This document shows, piece after piece, positions 1-7,951 of a stretch of 64,000 nt of DNA. This DNA comes from Nocardia mangyaensis (GTDB lineage Bacteria > Actinomycetota > Actinomycetes > Mycobacteriales > Mycobacteriaceae): NCBI RefSeq assembly GCF_001886715.1, contig NZ_CP018082.1:7246116-7310115 (forward strand), written 5' to 3'. Position numbers and translations under genes: made by a program. A model generated the notes under the pieces. The model did not search any database, was not told where the DNA came from, and worked only from the letters and a program-made list of their open reading frames with translations. Every line of letters begins with the position of its first letter. The first letter of the stretch is position 1.

Positions 1-20
1 CCGATTCTCCTGCCGAAATA

Positions 21-377
21 TCAATGACGTATTTCCGCTCGGCGCGTCGCGGCGGTGACGATCTCGTACGCCCAAGCCATGGTCTCGTCGCCGCGATGCT
101 GGACGGCGACGACGCGATGGAGCCGCCGCCACGACCCGGCCCGGCTCCACACCATGAACCGCCGATGCGCGGTCGGCACGGTGACACCGAAGGTCGGTGG
201 CAGCATCCGCCACGGACAACCACTGGTCAGGACGAAAACCACTGCAGCGAACACGGCGCGTTCGTCGGTCGGCGCAGTGCCGCCGCCTTGACGCCGGAGT
301 CGGAATTCCGGCAGCTGCGGTTCGACGAGCGCCCACAGCCGGTCCGGCACCAACCGCGTCGCCAGGGCTTCGTTCAT
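21..377 (-). pseudogene. IS5-family transposase N-terminal fragment (orfA-like)
   Basis: This 118-residue reading frame has the N-terminal transposase domain of IS5/IS402-type elements: a helical DNA-binding region starting MNEALATRLVPDRLWALVEP and the family phrase SGCPWRMLPPTFGV near residues 50-65. It stops before any DDE catalytic domain. In this family the catalytic half often lies in a second frame joined by frameshifting, and that half would lie left of base 1, so I cannot tell an isolated remnant from an orfA cut by the window edge. I start at ATG 377 because the homology begins there; the frame stays open to base 500. I saw no terminal inverted repeat on the right side, which favours decay. 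Confidence 0.6.
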
Positions 378-522
378 AGTCGAATATCTTGCTGCACAAC
401 AGTTTCCGACACGCCGACATCGGCACAGGACCACATGAGACAGTTGCCGCACGGCCCGGCGCGCCGGGACACGCCGAGTCACCGCGATTCGATCGACCAA
501 CTCGGCAAATAAATAGGAGAGT

Positions 523-528
523 TATAGT
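523..528 (+). promoter_or_regulatory. Candidate -10 box (TATAGT) for the SRPBCC gene
   Basis: TATAGT lies in an AT-rich patch directly before the next gene. Transcription would begin about 7-9 bases downstream, at the GTG at 537, which suggests a leaderless message. The AGGAG at 513-517 is too far from the start to act as its ribosome-binding site. No convincing -35 box is visible. Confidence 0.35.
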
Positions 529-536
529 ACTTTTGC

Positions 537-1013
537 GTGATGGGCCACATCAGGTATGCGTGCGACGTGGGCGCACCCGTCGAGGTCGCGTTCGCCTATG
601 CTCAGGACCGCCGCCATGTGCCCGGCTGGATGTACGGCGTGGCCGCGCTCGAACCGGCGGGCGAGCCCGATCACGGGCTCGGCGCCGCCTACACGGCAAA
701 GATCCTGTTGTTCGGGATCATTCGCACAAAGGTCACCTGCGAAATCACCGAATTCCGGCAGCACGCCGTCATCGGGTATACCCTGCGTGGGCGGGTATAC
801 GGAACCGTGACCCTACGGTTCGACCCACTCGGCTACGAACGGTCGGTCCTGACCTCCGAAGCCGACTATCCACCACCACGCGGTGTGCTCGGCCGCCTGT
901 GCCACGGCCTCGTCGACGCGGCCGCGAAATCGGCACTGCGCCGAACGGAGTCGCGGTTGCGAAGGGAGATAGAGGCATTCCACGGTACCGATCTTGTCGG
1001 CCGCATCGCCTAG
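537..1013 (+). CDS. SRPBCC-fold (START/polyketide-cyclase-like) protein
   Basis: A 158-residue soluble protein with the layout of SRPBCC ligand-binding proteins: an N-terminal beta strand (IRYACDVGAPVEVAFAYAQD), a central strand and loop region (VTCEITEFRQHAVIGYTLRG), and a long C-terminal helix (ALRRTESRLRREIEAFHG) that would close the hydrophobic cavity. Members bind or turn over hydrophobic small molecules; no substrate can be inferred here. GTG 537 is followed immediately by ATG 540 and either could be the start; a TATAGT box placed for a leaderless transcript favours 537. The RNase H gene follows after 10 bases, so the two may be cotranscribed. Confidence 0.7.
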   Translation: MMGHIRYACDVGAPVEVAFAYAQDRRHVPGWMYGVAALEPAGEPDHGLGAAYTAKILLFGIIRTKVTCEITEFRQHAVIGYTLRGRVYGTVTLRFDPLGYERSVLTSEADYPPPRGVLGRLCHGLVDAAAKSALRRTESRLRREIEAFHGTDLVGRIA

Positions 1014-1023
1014 GGTGGCGGTC

Positions 1024-1587
1024 ATGATCATCGTGAGCACCGACGGCTCCTGCCTGCGCAATCCCGGCGGCGCCATCGGTTGGGCCTGGGTGAATCATCA
1101 GGGTCCGTCGGCCAGTGGGGGAGCGGTCGCCGGCACCAACCAGATCGCCGAACTCCGCGCGGTACTGGAAGCCATCCTCGCCCACCCCGGCGCGGAACCG
1201 ATGCTCATCGAGAGCGATTCGCTCTACGCGATCAAATGCGCCTCGGAGTGGATCACCAGCTGGCGGCGCAACGGCTGGCGCACCTCCACCGGTGGCGCGG
1301 TGAAGAACGTCGACATCATCTCCCAGATCGACCGGGCCATCACCACCCGCGAAGGACCGGTGCGTTTCCGCTGGGTCCGCGGGCACGTGGGCAACTACTT
1401 CAACGAGCAGGCCGACAAGCTGGCCGGTCTCGCCGCCCGCGAAGCGGCCGCGCTCGGCCGCGACCACCCGGCGCCCGCCGTCCAGACCAGCACCGAACAC
1501 GCGACGCCAGTCGCGCGAGCCACCCAGCCGCGGGCCACGGGGAAGCCGGTCGCACCAGCGGCGCCAGGAACACTCACCCTGTTCTGA
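1024..1587 (+). CDS. rnhA: Ribonuclease H family protein
   Basis: A 187-residue RNase HI-type protein that would cleave the RNA strand of RNA/DNA hybrids. The catalytic set is visible: Asp7 in STDGSC, Glu43 in NQIAELRA, Asp65 in IESDSLYAI and Asp131 in FNEQADKLAG, with His121 in the flexible loop before the last Asp. The domain takes roughly the first 142 residues; the rest is a low-complexity Ala/Pro/Thr tail. ATG 1024 is chosen because the first beta strand (MIIVSTDGS) begins there; the frame is open upstream to 994. In some actinobacteria such domains are fused to a phosphatase, but no second domain is present here. Confidence 0.85.
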   Translation: MIIVSTDGSCLRNPGGAIGWAWVNHQGPSASGGAVAGTNQIAELRAVLEAILAHPGAEPMLIESDSLYAIKCASEWITSWRRNGWRTSTGGAVKNVDIISQIDRAITTREGPVRFRWVRGHVGNYFNEQADKLAGLAAREAAALGRDHPAPAVQTSTEHATPVARATQPRATGKPVAPAAPGTLTLF

Positions 1588-1622
1588 CGGCGCGGCGCGA
1601 CCGGAGTGGGACCGCACGCGGC

Positions 1623-1652
1623 GGCCCCGGCAGCTCTAGAGCTGCCGGGGCC
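1623..1652. terminator. Perfect palindrome between convergent genes, probable bidirectional terminator
   Basis: Bases 1623-1637 are the exact reverse complement of 1638-1652, giving 15-base arms (GGCCCCGGCAGCTCT on the left) with no spacer. It lies between the stop of the RNase H gene (1587) and the stop of the convergent Mce-associated gene (1674). There is no U-run, which is common for actinobacterial terminators. Confidence 0.6.
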
Positions 1653-1673
1653 CGCTGTCTGTCCGGGTGCCGA

Positions 1674-2429
1674 TCAGTTGCCCGGCGCCGGCGCGGGCTC
1701 CTCGGCCGGCGCCGGCGGTACCGGCCCGGGGCCGGGAGCCGGGGCACCGGGGTTGCCCTTGAGCAGCGGCGAGTCCATCTTGCTGACCAGCCACTTGCCG
1801 TCGTCGTTGCGCTCCAGTGTCATCTCGAGCGCGAAGTTCATCCGATCCTCACCGGGCTGGGTGAAGTTCGACCGGTACTGGGTCATGGTGACCAGCGCCT
1901 TGACATCGGAGGTGGAGCCGGACAGGTAGCCGCACTGCACGTCCTCACCACGGGACTTCACCTGGGCCTGCACCATGGCGCCCTTGAGCGCCTCGCTGGC
2001 ATCGGAGAACTCCTCGAGGTAGTCGCCGGTGGCGCCCGCCTTCATCTCCTCGATGTACCCGTCGAGGTCGCTGGCGTAGTCGTAGTTCGCCAAGACGTTG
2101 CCGTAGTCGCAGGCTGCCTGCGTCGAGTCGGCGATGGCATCGAGCTTCTCGGCCTTGTTGCTGTTCTGCAGGAAGAACACCGTACCCGCGGTGATCGCGC
2201 CGACGGCGACCACACCGGCGACACCCGCCGCGATCCAGCCTGCCCCCGCGCTCGATCCGGGACGCGCGCTCGGCACCTCAGGCGGCACGGACGCGGTCGC
2301 CGCCTCGGCGGTGGGCGCGTCGGTTTCCGGAGTTGCCGCCGCACCCTCGACCGTGGGCTCGGACTTGTCCAGATCGGGCTTGTCCGCCGCGGCAGATTCC
2401 TTCTTGCTCTCGGCGTCGTCGCTGGTCAT
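1674..2429 (-). CDS. Mce-associated membrane protein
   Basis: A 251-residue protein typical of the Mas proteins encoded after mce operons. It has a charged, Ala/Pro/Glu-rich N-terminal segment of about 70 residues, one membrane helix near residues 73-95 (GWIAAGVAGVVAVGAITAGT), a conserved exported domain holding the cysteines in AACDYG and VQCGYL, and a Pro-rich tail. Mas proteins are thought to stabilise Mce lipid transporters, and that role is inferred from family and position. ATG 2429 is preferred over the first codon of the open frame at 2456. It is separated from mceF by 129 bases and a hairpin, so it may have its own promoter. Confidence 0.8.
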   Translation of the reverse strand: MTSDDAESKKESAAADKPDLDKSEPTVEGAAATPETDAPTAEAATASVPPEVPSARPGSSAGAGWIAAGVAGVVAVGAITAGTVFFLQNSNKAEKLDAIADSTQAACDYGNVLANYDYASDLDGYIEEMKAGATGDYLEEFSDASEALKGAMVQAQVKSRGEDVQCGYLSGSTSDVKALVTMTQYRSNFTQPGEDRMNFALEMTLERNDDGKWLVSKMDSPLLKGNPGAPAPGPGPVPPAPAEEPAPAPGN

Positions 2430-2518
2430 CGAATCAATCCTGCTCTTTCCCGGCACACCTGTCGCACCGATCTCTTCGTGTGTCCCGTGAGCCGGGCCAC
2501 ACGCCCTCTCCCGCGAGT

Positions 2519-2554
2519 ATGCCCGGTCCGGCCGCGAGCAGCCGGACCGGGCAT
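2519..2554 (-). terminator. Hairpin just after mceF, probable end of the mce operon
   Basis: Perfect 14-base arms at 2519-2532 (ATGCCCGGTCCGGC) and 2541-2554 enclose an 8-base loop, starting 5 bases past the mceF stop. No U-tract follows. It would end or attenuate the eight-gene operon before the Mce-associated gene. Confidence 0.6.
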
Positions 2555-2558
2555 CGAC

Positions 2559-3734
2559 TCACCTGGGGATGGGAGTTCGTTCGTTCGGGTCGACCCCCGG
2601 CGGCATCTGCGCGCCGTTGTTGGGGACATTCGGCCGCGGAGCGTTCGCCGAACCACGGATCTGCTGGTCAGGGGGCGGGTTCGTGCAGTAATTCCAGCGC
2701 GGGATCGACCCGTCCTGAACTTCCTCGTTCCGCCGGTACTCGGTGTTGTAGTAGCAGGTGGGACGTGGCCAGATATCGAGGATGGTGTGGAACTCGCCAT
2801 CGTGGGCAGGCGCGCCGACCGCTTCCAGACCCGTCGCCAGCGACGGGAACAGCAGCCGCAACGCCGGCTGACGCAACTGCGCCGCCTTGGTGATGGCGAC
2901 GAAGTTCGCCGCCAGACCCGTGATCGGATCGGCCGTCTTGTCCAGCACGGCGCCCAGCGCCTCGAACTGTGCCGGGGCGTTGTCGAGGACGCTCTGTAGC
3001 TCGGCGTTGGCGTTGTTGAACTGTGCCAGCAGCGCGCCCGAGTTGTTGGTCAGCGTCTGCAGATCCGGCTGGGCGTTGGAGGTGGTCTGGGCGATCACCC
3101 GCAGGTTCGCGATCAGGTTCACCGTCTGCGGCAGCAGGTTGTCCAGACCGGCGACCACCAGGCTTACGCCGTTGATCAGACCGCGCAGCTGGTCGGGGCC
3201 CGCACCGAGCGCGATGTCGAGCTCGGTGAGGATGACGTCGAACTCCTGCGGGTTGACCTGGGAGATCAGCGCGCTGGTGTCGTCGAGCACCGCCCACACC
3301 GGCACCGGCGTCTTGATCTGTTCCGGATCGAACTCGATCACCGCGCCGTCGGCCAGAAACGGGCCGACATCGCTGTTGGGCCGGAAGTCGATGTACTGCT
3401 CACCGGCCGCCGACAGCGCGGCCACCTGGATCATCGAGTCGGCCGGGATCTTGTAGCTCTCGTCGATCTGGGTCTTCGCCGCGATCGCCTGCCCCCGATC
3501 GATGAGCTCGATCGAGGTGACCTTACCGATCCGGTGTCCGCGCAGGGTCACGTCATTGCCCGGCTGCAGACCACCGGAGCGATCGAGAGTGACCGTCACC
3601 GCGTACTCCGAACGCAGCGGATTCACCCGCATCACGTTGACCAACAGGTAGGTCGCGCCGAACAGCAGCACGAGCACCAGCGCGGTGTTCGCCAGCACGA
3701 TCTTGCTACCGAAGAACTTCTTCACCTTGCTCAT
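2559..3734 (-). CDS. mceF: MCE family protein, sixth subunit (MceF)
   Basis: A 391-residue MlaD/MCE-domain protein. It has an uncleaved N-terminal membrane anchor (IVLANTALVLVLLFGATYLL, residues 12-31), an MCE domain around residues 40-120 (SEYAVTVTLDRSGGLQPGND), and a long helical domain expected to build the lipid-conducting tunnel from plasma membrane toward the outer mycomembrane. The C-terminus (CYYNTEYRRN ... WNYC) is Pro/Asn-rich with paired cysteines. It is the last mce gene, and its ATG overlaps the mceE stop as ATGA. Transported lipids cannot be read from the sequence; known mce systems carry fatty acids, sterols or related lipids. Confidence 0.85.
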   Translation of the reverse strand: MSKVKKFFGSKIVLANTALVLVLLFGATYLLVNVMRVNPLRSEYAVTVTLDRSGGLQPGNDVTLRGHRIGKVTSIELIDRGQAIAAKTQIDESYKIPADSMIQVAALSAAGEQYIDFRPNSDVGPFLADGAVIEFDPEQIKTPVPVWAVLDDTSALISQVNPQEFDVILTELDIALGAGPDQLRGLINGVSLVVAGLDNLLPQTVNLIANLRVIAQTTSNAQPDLQTLTNNSGALLAQFNNANAELQSVLDNAPAQFEALGAVLDKTADPITGLAANFVAITKAAQLRQPALRLLFPSLATGLEAVGAPAHDGEFHTILDIWPRPTCYYNTEYRRNEEVQDGSIPRWNYCTNPPPDQQIRGSANAPRPNVPNNGAQMPPGVDPNERTPIPR

Positions 3735-4828
3735 CGGTGGCCTTCCACTCGGCCCTGAACGATCTGCAGCACCTGGATGAAGCTGCCGACGAAATCGTTC
3801 ACGTCCTTCAGATCAGGGAACTTGCTGTTGGCCGGATCGGTCAGCAACCCGACGTCGAGATTGGTCAGCGTCGCGTACGGCGCGAGACCCTTGCCGCGGA
3901 AGGTGGCGTTGACGCCCGGCCGGATCGCGTGCAGCTGATCGAGCACGTAGCCGAAGTTGTCACCGGTCGCCGACAGCGCGTTCATCAGGTTGTCGAGATT
4001 GACGAGCAGGTCGTTGAGCTGGTCGCCGGTGGTGTTGGAGTAGTCGCCGAGGGCAGCACTGGCGACGGACAGCTTGGTGAGCAGATCGCCGATGGCCCGG
4101 TTGTTCTCGGCAATGGCGCCGATCGCCTGGGGCAGCGTGTCGGCCACCTCACCGAGCTGGCCCTTGTTCACCTCGATGGTGTTGGCGAGAGTGTTGAACT
4201 CGGTGAGCACGGAGTCCACGCGGGCGCTGTTGTTGTTCAGTTCGCCGATCACGCCGGTCATCTCGGTGATCAGATGAGCGAGTTCGACCTCGTTGCCGTT
4301 GAGAATCGACCCGAGTTCGGTACCGAGGCGGCTCAGACTGGCGACACCGCCACCGTTGAACAGCATCGAGACCGAGACCAGCAGTTCCTCGACGGTGGCG
4401 CCAGCCGAGGTGGACTCGATCGGCAGGGTGTCACCGTTGCTCAACATCGCGGCGCCGGTGCTCTCGCGCGGCTCCGACAGAGCGATGAAGACGTCACCGA
4501 GGGGAGTGGCCTGGCGCAGCTCGGCGGTACTGCCCATGGGCAGCTCGATATCGGTGCTGACCTCCATGTCGACCACGGCCTGGAAGTTCTTCGTCTTGAT
4601 CGAGGTCACCACCCCGACATCGGAACCACCGATCTTGACCTTGGCCTGATCGGGCAGGTTCAGCGCGTTGTCGAACACCGCGTGCAGGGTGTAGGTCTCC
4701 CCGCCCGTGCCCGGCGTGGGCAGTGGCAGGTCCTCGACGGTGAAGCTGCAGCCGGAGCTGATCGCCACCGTCGCCGCCGCGGCCACCGCGACCATCGCGC
4801 GGCGGGCATTGATTGTCATAAGGGTCAT
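3731..4828 (-). CDS. mceE: MCE family lipoprotein (MceE)
   Basis: A 365-residue MCE-domain lipoprotein of the LprK/MceE type. The start at ATG 4828 overlaps the mceD stop as ATGA and yields a signal peptide ending in the lipobox ISSGC, with Cys27 as the lipidation site. The MCE domain follows (YTLHAVFDNALNLPDQAKVK, about residues 45-125), then a long helical tunnel domain rich in Asn, Leu and Thr. MceE is the classic lipoprotein subunit of the actinobacterial Mce hexamer and anchors in the outer leaflet of the plasma membrane. The open frame extends upstream to 4900, but only this start gives a proper signal peptide. Confidence 0.85.
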   Translation of the reverse strand: MTLMTINARRAMVAVAAAATVAISSGCSFTVEDLPLPTPGTGGETYTLHAVFDNALNLPDQAKVKIGGSDVGVVTSIKTKNFQAVVDMEVSTDIELPMGSTAELRQATPLGDVFIALSEPRESTGAAMLSNGDTLPIESTSAGATVEELLVSVSMLFNGGGVASLSRLGTELGSILNGNEVELAHLITEMTGVIGELNNNSARVDSVLTEFNTLANTIEVNKGQLGEVADTLPQAIGAIAENNRAIGDLLTKLSVASAALGDYSNTTGDQLNDLLVNLDNLMNALSATGDNFGYVLDQLHAIRPGVNATFRGKGLAPYATLTNLDVGLLTDPANSKFPDLKDVNDFVGSFIQVLQIVQGRVEGHR

Positions 4829-5937
4829 TTCGTCAGTCCAAGCAGTGCGGCGGTGAGCCCGTAGTCGGGGCCGAAATCCTGCATGTTCCCGGAGCGGCAA
4901 CCGTCGGCCCGCATCTGGATCCGCTCGCAGAAGACGCTGACGATCTCGCCCGAGAGAGCGGTACCGATCAGCGCGTGCAGCCGGACGAAGCCCTGCTCGC
5001 GGTTGATCGCGCCGTCGATGTTCTGCATCAGCAGCGGCACGATGTCGACGACCTCGGTCAGCGCGCCGGAGTTGTCCCGCAGCTGATTGGTGACGTTGGT
5101 CAGGCCGGTCAGCGAGGCGGATAGTTCGTCGGCGTGCACACCGAAGGTGGTCGAGGTGTTGGCCAGGAACTGGTTGAGCTGATCGAGGGTGGCCTGCAGA
5201 CCGGGCGCCTGCTCGGCGAGCAGACCCGACATGGCGGTCATCCGGTTGCTGAAATCGCGCACCGACTGATCGTTGTCGGCCAGCATCGTCGTCAGCTCGT
5301 TGAGCTTGATGATGATGTTGGAGATGGCGTCCTTGTTGTCGACACCGACCTTGAGCGCGCCCGAGAGCGCGTCGAGGGTTTCCCTGATCTTCTGACCGTT
5401 GCCGTCGAGCACCGGGTAGAGCACCCGGCCCGAGAGCGGGCCGAGACCTTCCTGGCCCTCTTCGGGTTTGAGCGCGGCGGCGAACTGGTCGATGGTCTTG
5501 ATCATCGTGTCCAGTTCGACCGGTGTGCGAGTGCGCGCCTTGGGCAGATGATCGCCCGACTTCAGCGCTTCGCCGCCGGTGTAGGGCGGGCTGATGTCGA
5601 TGTGGCGGTCGGTGACGATCGAGGGCGAGATGATCGCCGCGATCGCTTCCTTGGGGATCTTCACCCCCGCCTCGACGGTCATGTGGACCTCGACGAAGGT
5701 GCCCTTGGGCACGATCTTGTCGACCTTGCCCACCGGCAGGCCGAGGACCATGATCTCGTTGCCCTCGAACATGCCCGCGATGTTCTCGAAATCCGCGGTG
5801 ATCGTGGTCGAGCGGCCGAGTGCGTCGTCGAACTGACTGGGCAGCAGCGAGCAGCTGCCCAGTGCCAGCGCGGTGGCGCCGATCATCACCGTGCGCGCGA
5901 GGAACTTCGCGCTGCGGAGCCTGTTGGTCAGTTTCAT
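4825..5937 (-). CDS. mceD: MCE family protein, fourth subunit (MceD), with a lipobox-like N-terminus
   Basis: A 370-residue MCE protein in the fourth mce position. ATG 5937 overlaps the mceC stop (ATGA). The N-terminus has Arg/Lys residues, a hydrophobic stretch (ARTVMIGATALALGSC) and a lipobox-like LGSC with Cys29, so this subunit may be lipidated as well as MceE. The MCE domain spans roughly residues 40-125 (TTITADFENIAGMFEGNEIM), followed by the helical domain. A short C-terminal region contains two cysteines (FCERIQMRADGC) that could form a disulphide. Lipidation is inferred from the motif only. Confidence 0.82.
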   Translation of the reverse strand: MKLTNRLRSAKFLARTVMIGATALALGSCSLLPSQFDDALGRSTTITADFENIAGMFEGNEIMVLGLPVGKVDKIVPKGTFVEVHMTVEAGVKIPKEAIAAIISPSIVTDRHIDISPPYTGGEALKSGDHLPKARTRTPVELDTMIKTIDQFAAALKPEEGQEGLGPLSGRVLYPVLDGNGQKIRETLDALSGALKVGVDNKDAISNIIIKLNELTTMLADNDQSVRDFSNRMTAMSGLLAEQAPGLQATLDQLNQFLANTSTTFGVHADELSASLTGLTNVTNQLRDNSGALTEVVDIVPLLMQNIDGAINREQGFVRLHALIGTALSGEIVSVFCERIQMRADGCRSGNMQDFGPDYGLTAALLGLTK

Positions 5938-6929
5938 CCTTCGCACCCCTGGATCACCTGAACGAAGCACAGCCAGTTGTCGGGGAACAGCCACGGCAGC
6001 GAGACATCGCCGTAGTTGCCGTTGCCGAGCGCGTTGTTGAAGTAGCGCGCCGTCGGCTGACCGATCTGCAGCAGCGCGTCGAGGTTCTCCTTGTTCTTCT
6101 GCAGACCCTCGGCCATCGTGTTGAGCTGGCCGATGGTGCCGCCGAACTGGTTGTTGTTCTGCGCGCCGATCTCCTCGAGCTGACGGGTCAGCGTGGCGAT
6201 GTTGTCCAGCAGCTGACGCAGCAGGTTCTGCCGTTCCATCACCCGGTTGGCGATGGCCTCACCCTGGGTGATCACCAGCAGGATCGAGTTGCGGTTGTCG
6301 GCCAGCAGCTGGGTGACCCGGTTCAGGTCCTTGAGCAGGCTGTCGACCTCACCCTTGCGCTGATCGACGACCTTGGCCACCGCACCGACGCTGTCGAGCG
6401 CCTGGGCCACCAGCTCCGGCGAATCGCCGAGCTGGGAGTTGATCGTGTTGAGCGACTGGGCCAGCTTCTGGGTGTCGAGCGCCTCGAACTTCGGCGTACC
6501 GACCTGCACGACATCGGCGATGTTGTACGGCACGTCGGTGTTGCTGCGCGGGATCGTCTTGTCCTTCAGCCCCGATCCGTCACCGGGGTTCAGGTCGACG
6601 TAGCGGGCGCCGAGCAGGGTCGCCATCTTGATCGCGGCGTGCGCGTCGGGACCGAACTTCAGCGAGCTGTCCACGTCGAGGGTGATCACCACGTGATCAC
6701 CCTCGATCTTGGCGCCGGTGACGGTGCCGACCTGGACACCGGACACGGCGACCTTGTCACCGGTCCTGATCCCGGCGGCCTGCACGAACTCCGCCTCGAT
6801 GGTCTGCTTGCCGATCCCGATGAACTGGTAGATCGTCGAACCGACCAGCAGCAGCACGATGCACAGCGACCCGATGACGCCGAGCCAGAAGTTACGGTTG
6901 CCGAGGAATCTCGACTTCAGCGTGCTCAT
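5934..6929 (-). CDS. mceC: MCE family protein, third subunit (MceC)
   Basis: A 331-residue MCE protein with an N-terminal transmembrane anchor (FWLGVIGSLCIVLLLVGSTI, about residues 14-33) and an MCE domain from about residue 43 (TIEAEFVQAAGIRTGDKVAV). A helical tunnel domain follows, and the C-terminal end carries paired cysteines (WLCFVQVIQGCEG). The start at ATG 6929 overlaps the mceB stop as ATGA, and its own stop overlaps the mceD start the same way. The first codons of the longer open frame (to 7019) run antiparallel to nothing recognisable and were excluded. Confidence 0.85.
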   Translation of the reverse strand: MSTLKSRFLGNRNFWLGVIGSLCIVLLLVGSTIYQFIGIGKQTIEAEFVQAAGIRTGDKVAVSGVQVGTVTGAKIEGDHVVITLDVDSSLKFGPDAHAAIKMATLLGARYVDLNPGDGSGLKDKTIPRSNTDVPYNIADVVQVGTPKFEALDTQKLAQSLNTINSQLGDSPELVAQALDSVGAVAKVVDQRKGEVDSLLKDLNRVTQLLADNRNSILLVITQGEAIANRVMERQNLLRQLLDNIATLTRQLEEIGAQNNNQFGGTIGQLNTMAEGLQKNKENLDALLQIGQPTARYFNNALGNGNYGDVSLPWLFPDNWLCFVQVIQGCEG

Positions 6930-7951
6930 CGGCACACCGCCGAGTGCGAGGTGCCACCGATCTGGCTGAACAGCCCGCGGGGGAACAGCACCCCGTAGAG
7001 CGAGACGTCCAAGCCACACAGGTAGGCGTTGGCGTGGGTGCCCTCCGAGCTCATGCGGCCGAGGTCAGCCAGTAGCGACGGAAGGTCGACGGCGGCCTGG
7101 TCGAGCTTGGCGCCGTTGGCGAGCAACAGGTTCAGCGCTGCGGTGGACGAGTTCTGCGCGGCGAACAGCTGGGGCTGGATCTTGCCGACCATCCCGACCA
7201 GCGAGGTCGTGGCATCGGCCAGGACGACCGTCGACTGCTGCAGCGACTGCCCCTGGTCGTAGAGACCACCGATCAACGCCCGGGTCTGGGTAACCAGGGT
7301 CTCCAATTCATCCCCTCGCTTGGCCAACCCGGCCATCACACCGGACAGGTTGGTGATCACGTCGGACAGGATCGCGTCCCGACGCTGGAAATCGGTCGCC
7401 AGCTGCGCGGCCTGGACGATGAACGCCGAGAGTGAGACCCCGTCGCCCTGCAGTGCCAGGATCAGGGTCTCCGACATCGCGTTGACCTCGGCGGGCTCGA
7501 GCGCCTGGAACAGCGGCTGGAAACCGTTGAGCAGCGCCGAGATGTCGAAGGAGGGCTCGGTCCGCTCGATCGGAATCGTCGCGCCGCTCTTGAGCTCGGT
7601 CGGGCTCGTCTCCTGGCCCGGCGCCAGCGCGACGTAGCGCTGGCCGATCAGGTTCTGGTAGCGGACAAGGGCTTTGGTGTCGTCGAAGACCGACTGGTCG
7701 CTCTGCACGATGAACGACACCTTGGCGTCGTTCTTGCCGTCGAGCTCGATGTTCTCGACCTTGCCGACGCGCACGCCCGCCATGCGGACATCGTCGCCGG
7801 GCCGCAGGCCGAGGACATCGGTGAAGATCGCGGTGTACTTGCGGGTGTCACCGTCGACCGTGCGGGCCAGTGTGTTCCACACGACCACGGTGACCAGCAG
7901 TGAGACGAGCGCGAAGATACTGAACCCGATCAGTGGCTTACGGATACTCAT
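6926..7951 (-). CDS. mceB: MCE family protein, second subunit (MceB)
   Basis: A 341-residue MCE protein: N-terminal anchor (LIGFSIFALVSLLVTVVVWN, residues 7-26), MCE domain from about residue 38 (YTAIFTDVLGLRPGDDVRMA) with the usual GVRVGKVENIEL strand, then a helical domain and a short end containing two cysteines (AYLCGLDVSLYG ... SAVCR). ATG 7951 overlaps the mceA stop. Family and operon position identify it; the substrate is unknown. Confidence 0.85.
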   Translation of the reverse strand: MSIRKPLIGFSIFALVSLLVTVVVWNTLARTVDGDTRKYTAIFTDVLGLRPGDDVRMAGVRVGKVENIELDGKNDAKVSFIVQSDQSVFDDTKALVRYQNLIGQRYVALAPGQETSPTELKSGATIPIERTEPSFDISALLNGFQPLFQALEPAEVNAMSETLILALQGDGVSLSAFIVQAAQLATDFQRRDAILSDVITNLSGVMAGLAKRGDELETLVTQTRALIGGLYDQGQSLQQSTVVLADATTSLVGMVGKIQPQLFAAQNSSTAALNLLLANGAKLDQAAVDLPSLLADLGRMSSEGTHANAYLCGLDVSLYGVLFPRGLFSQIGGTSHSAVCR

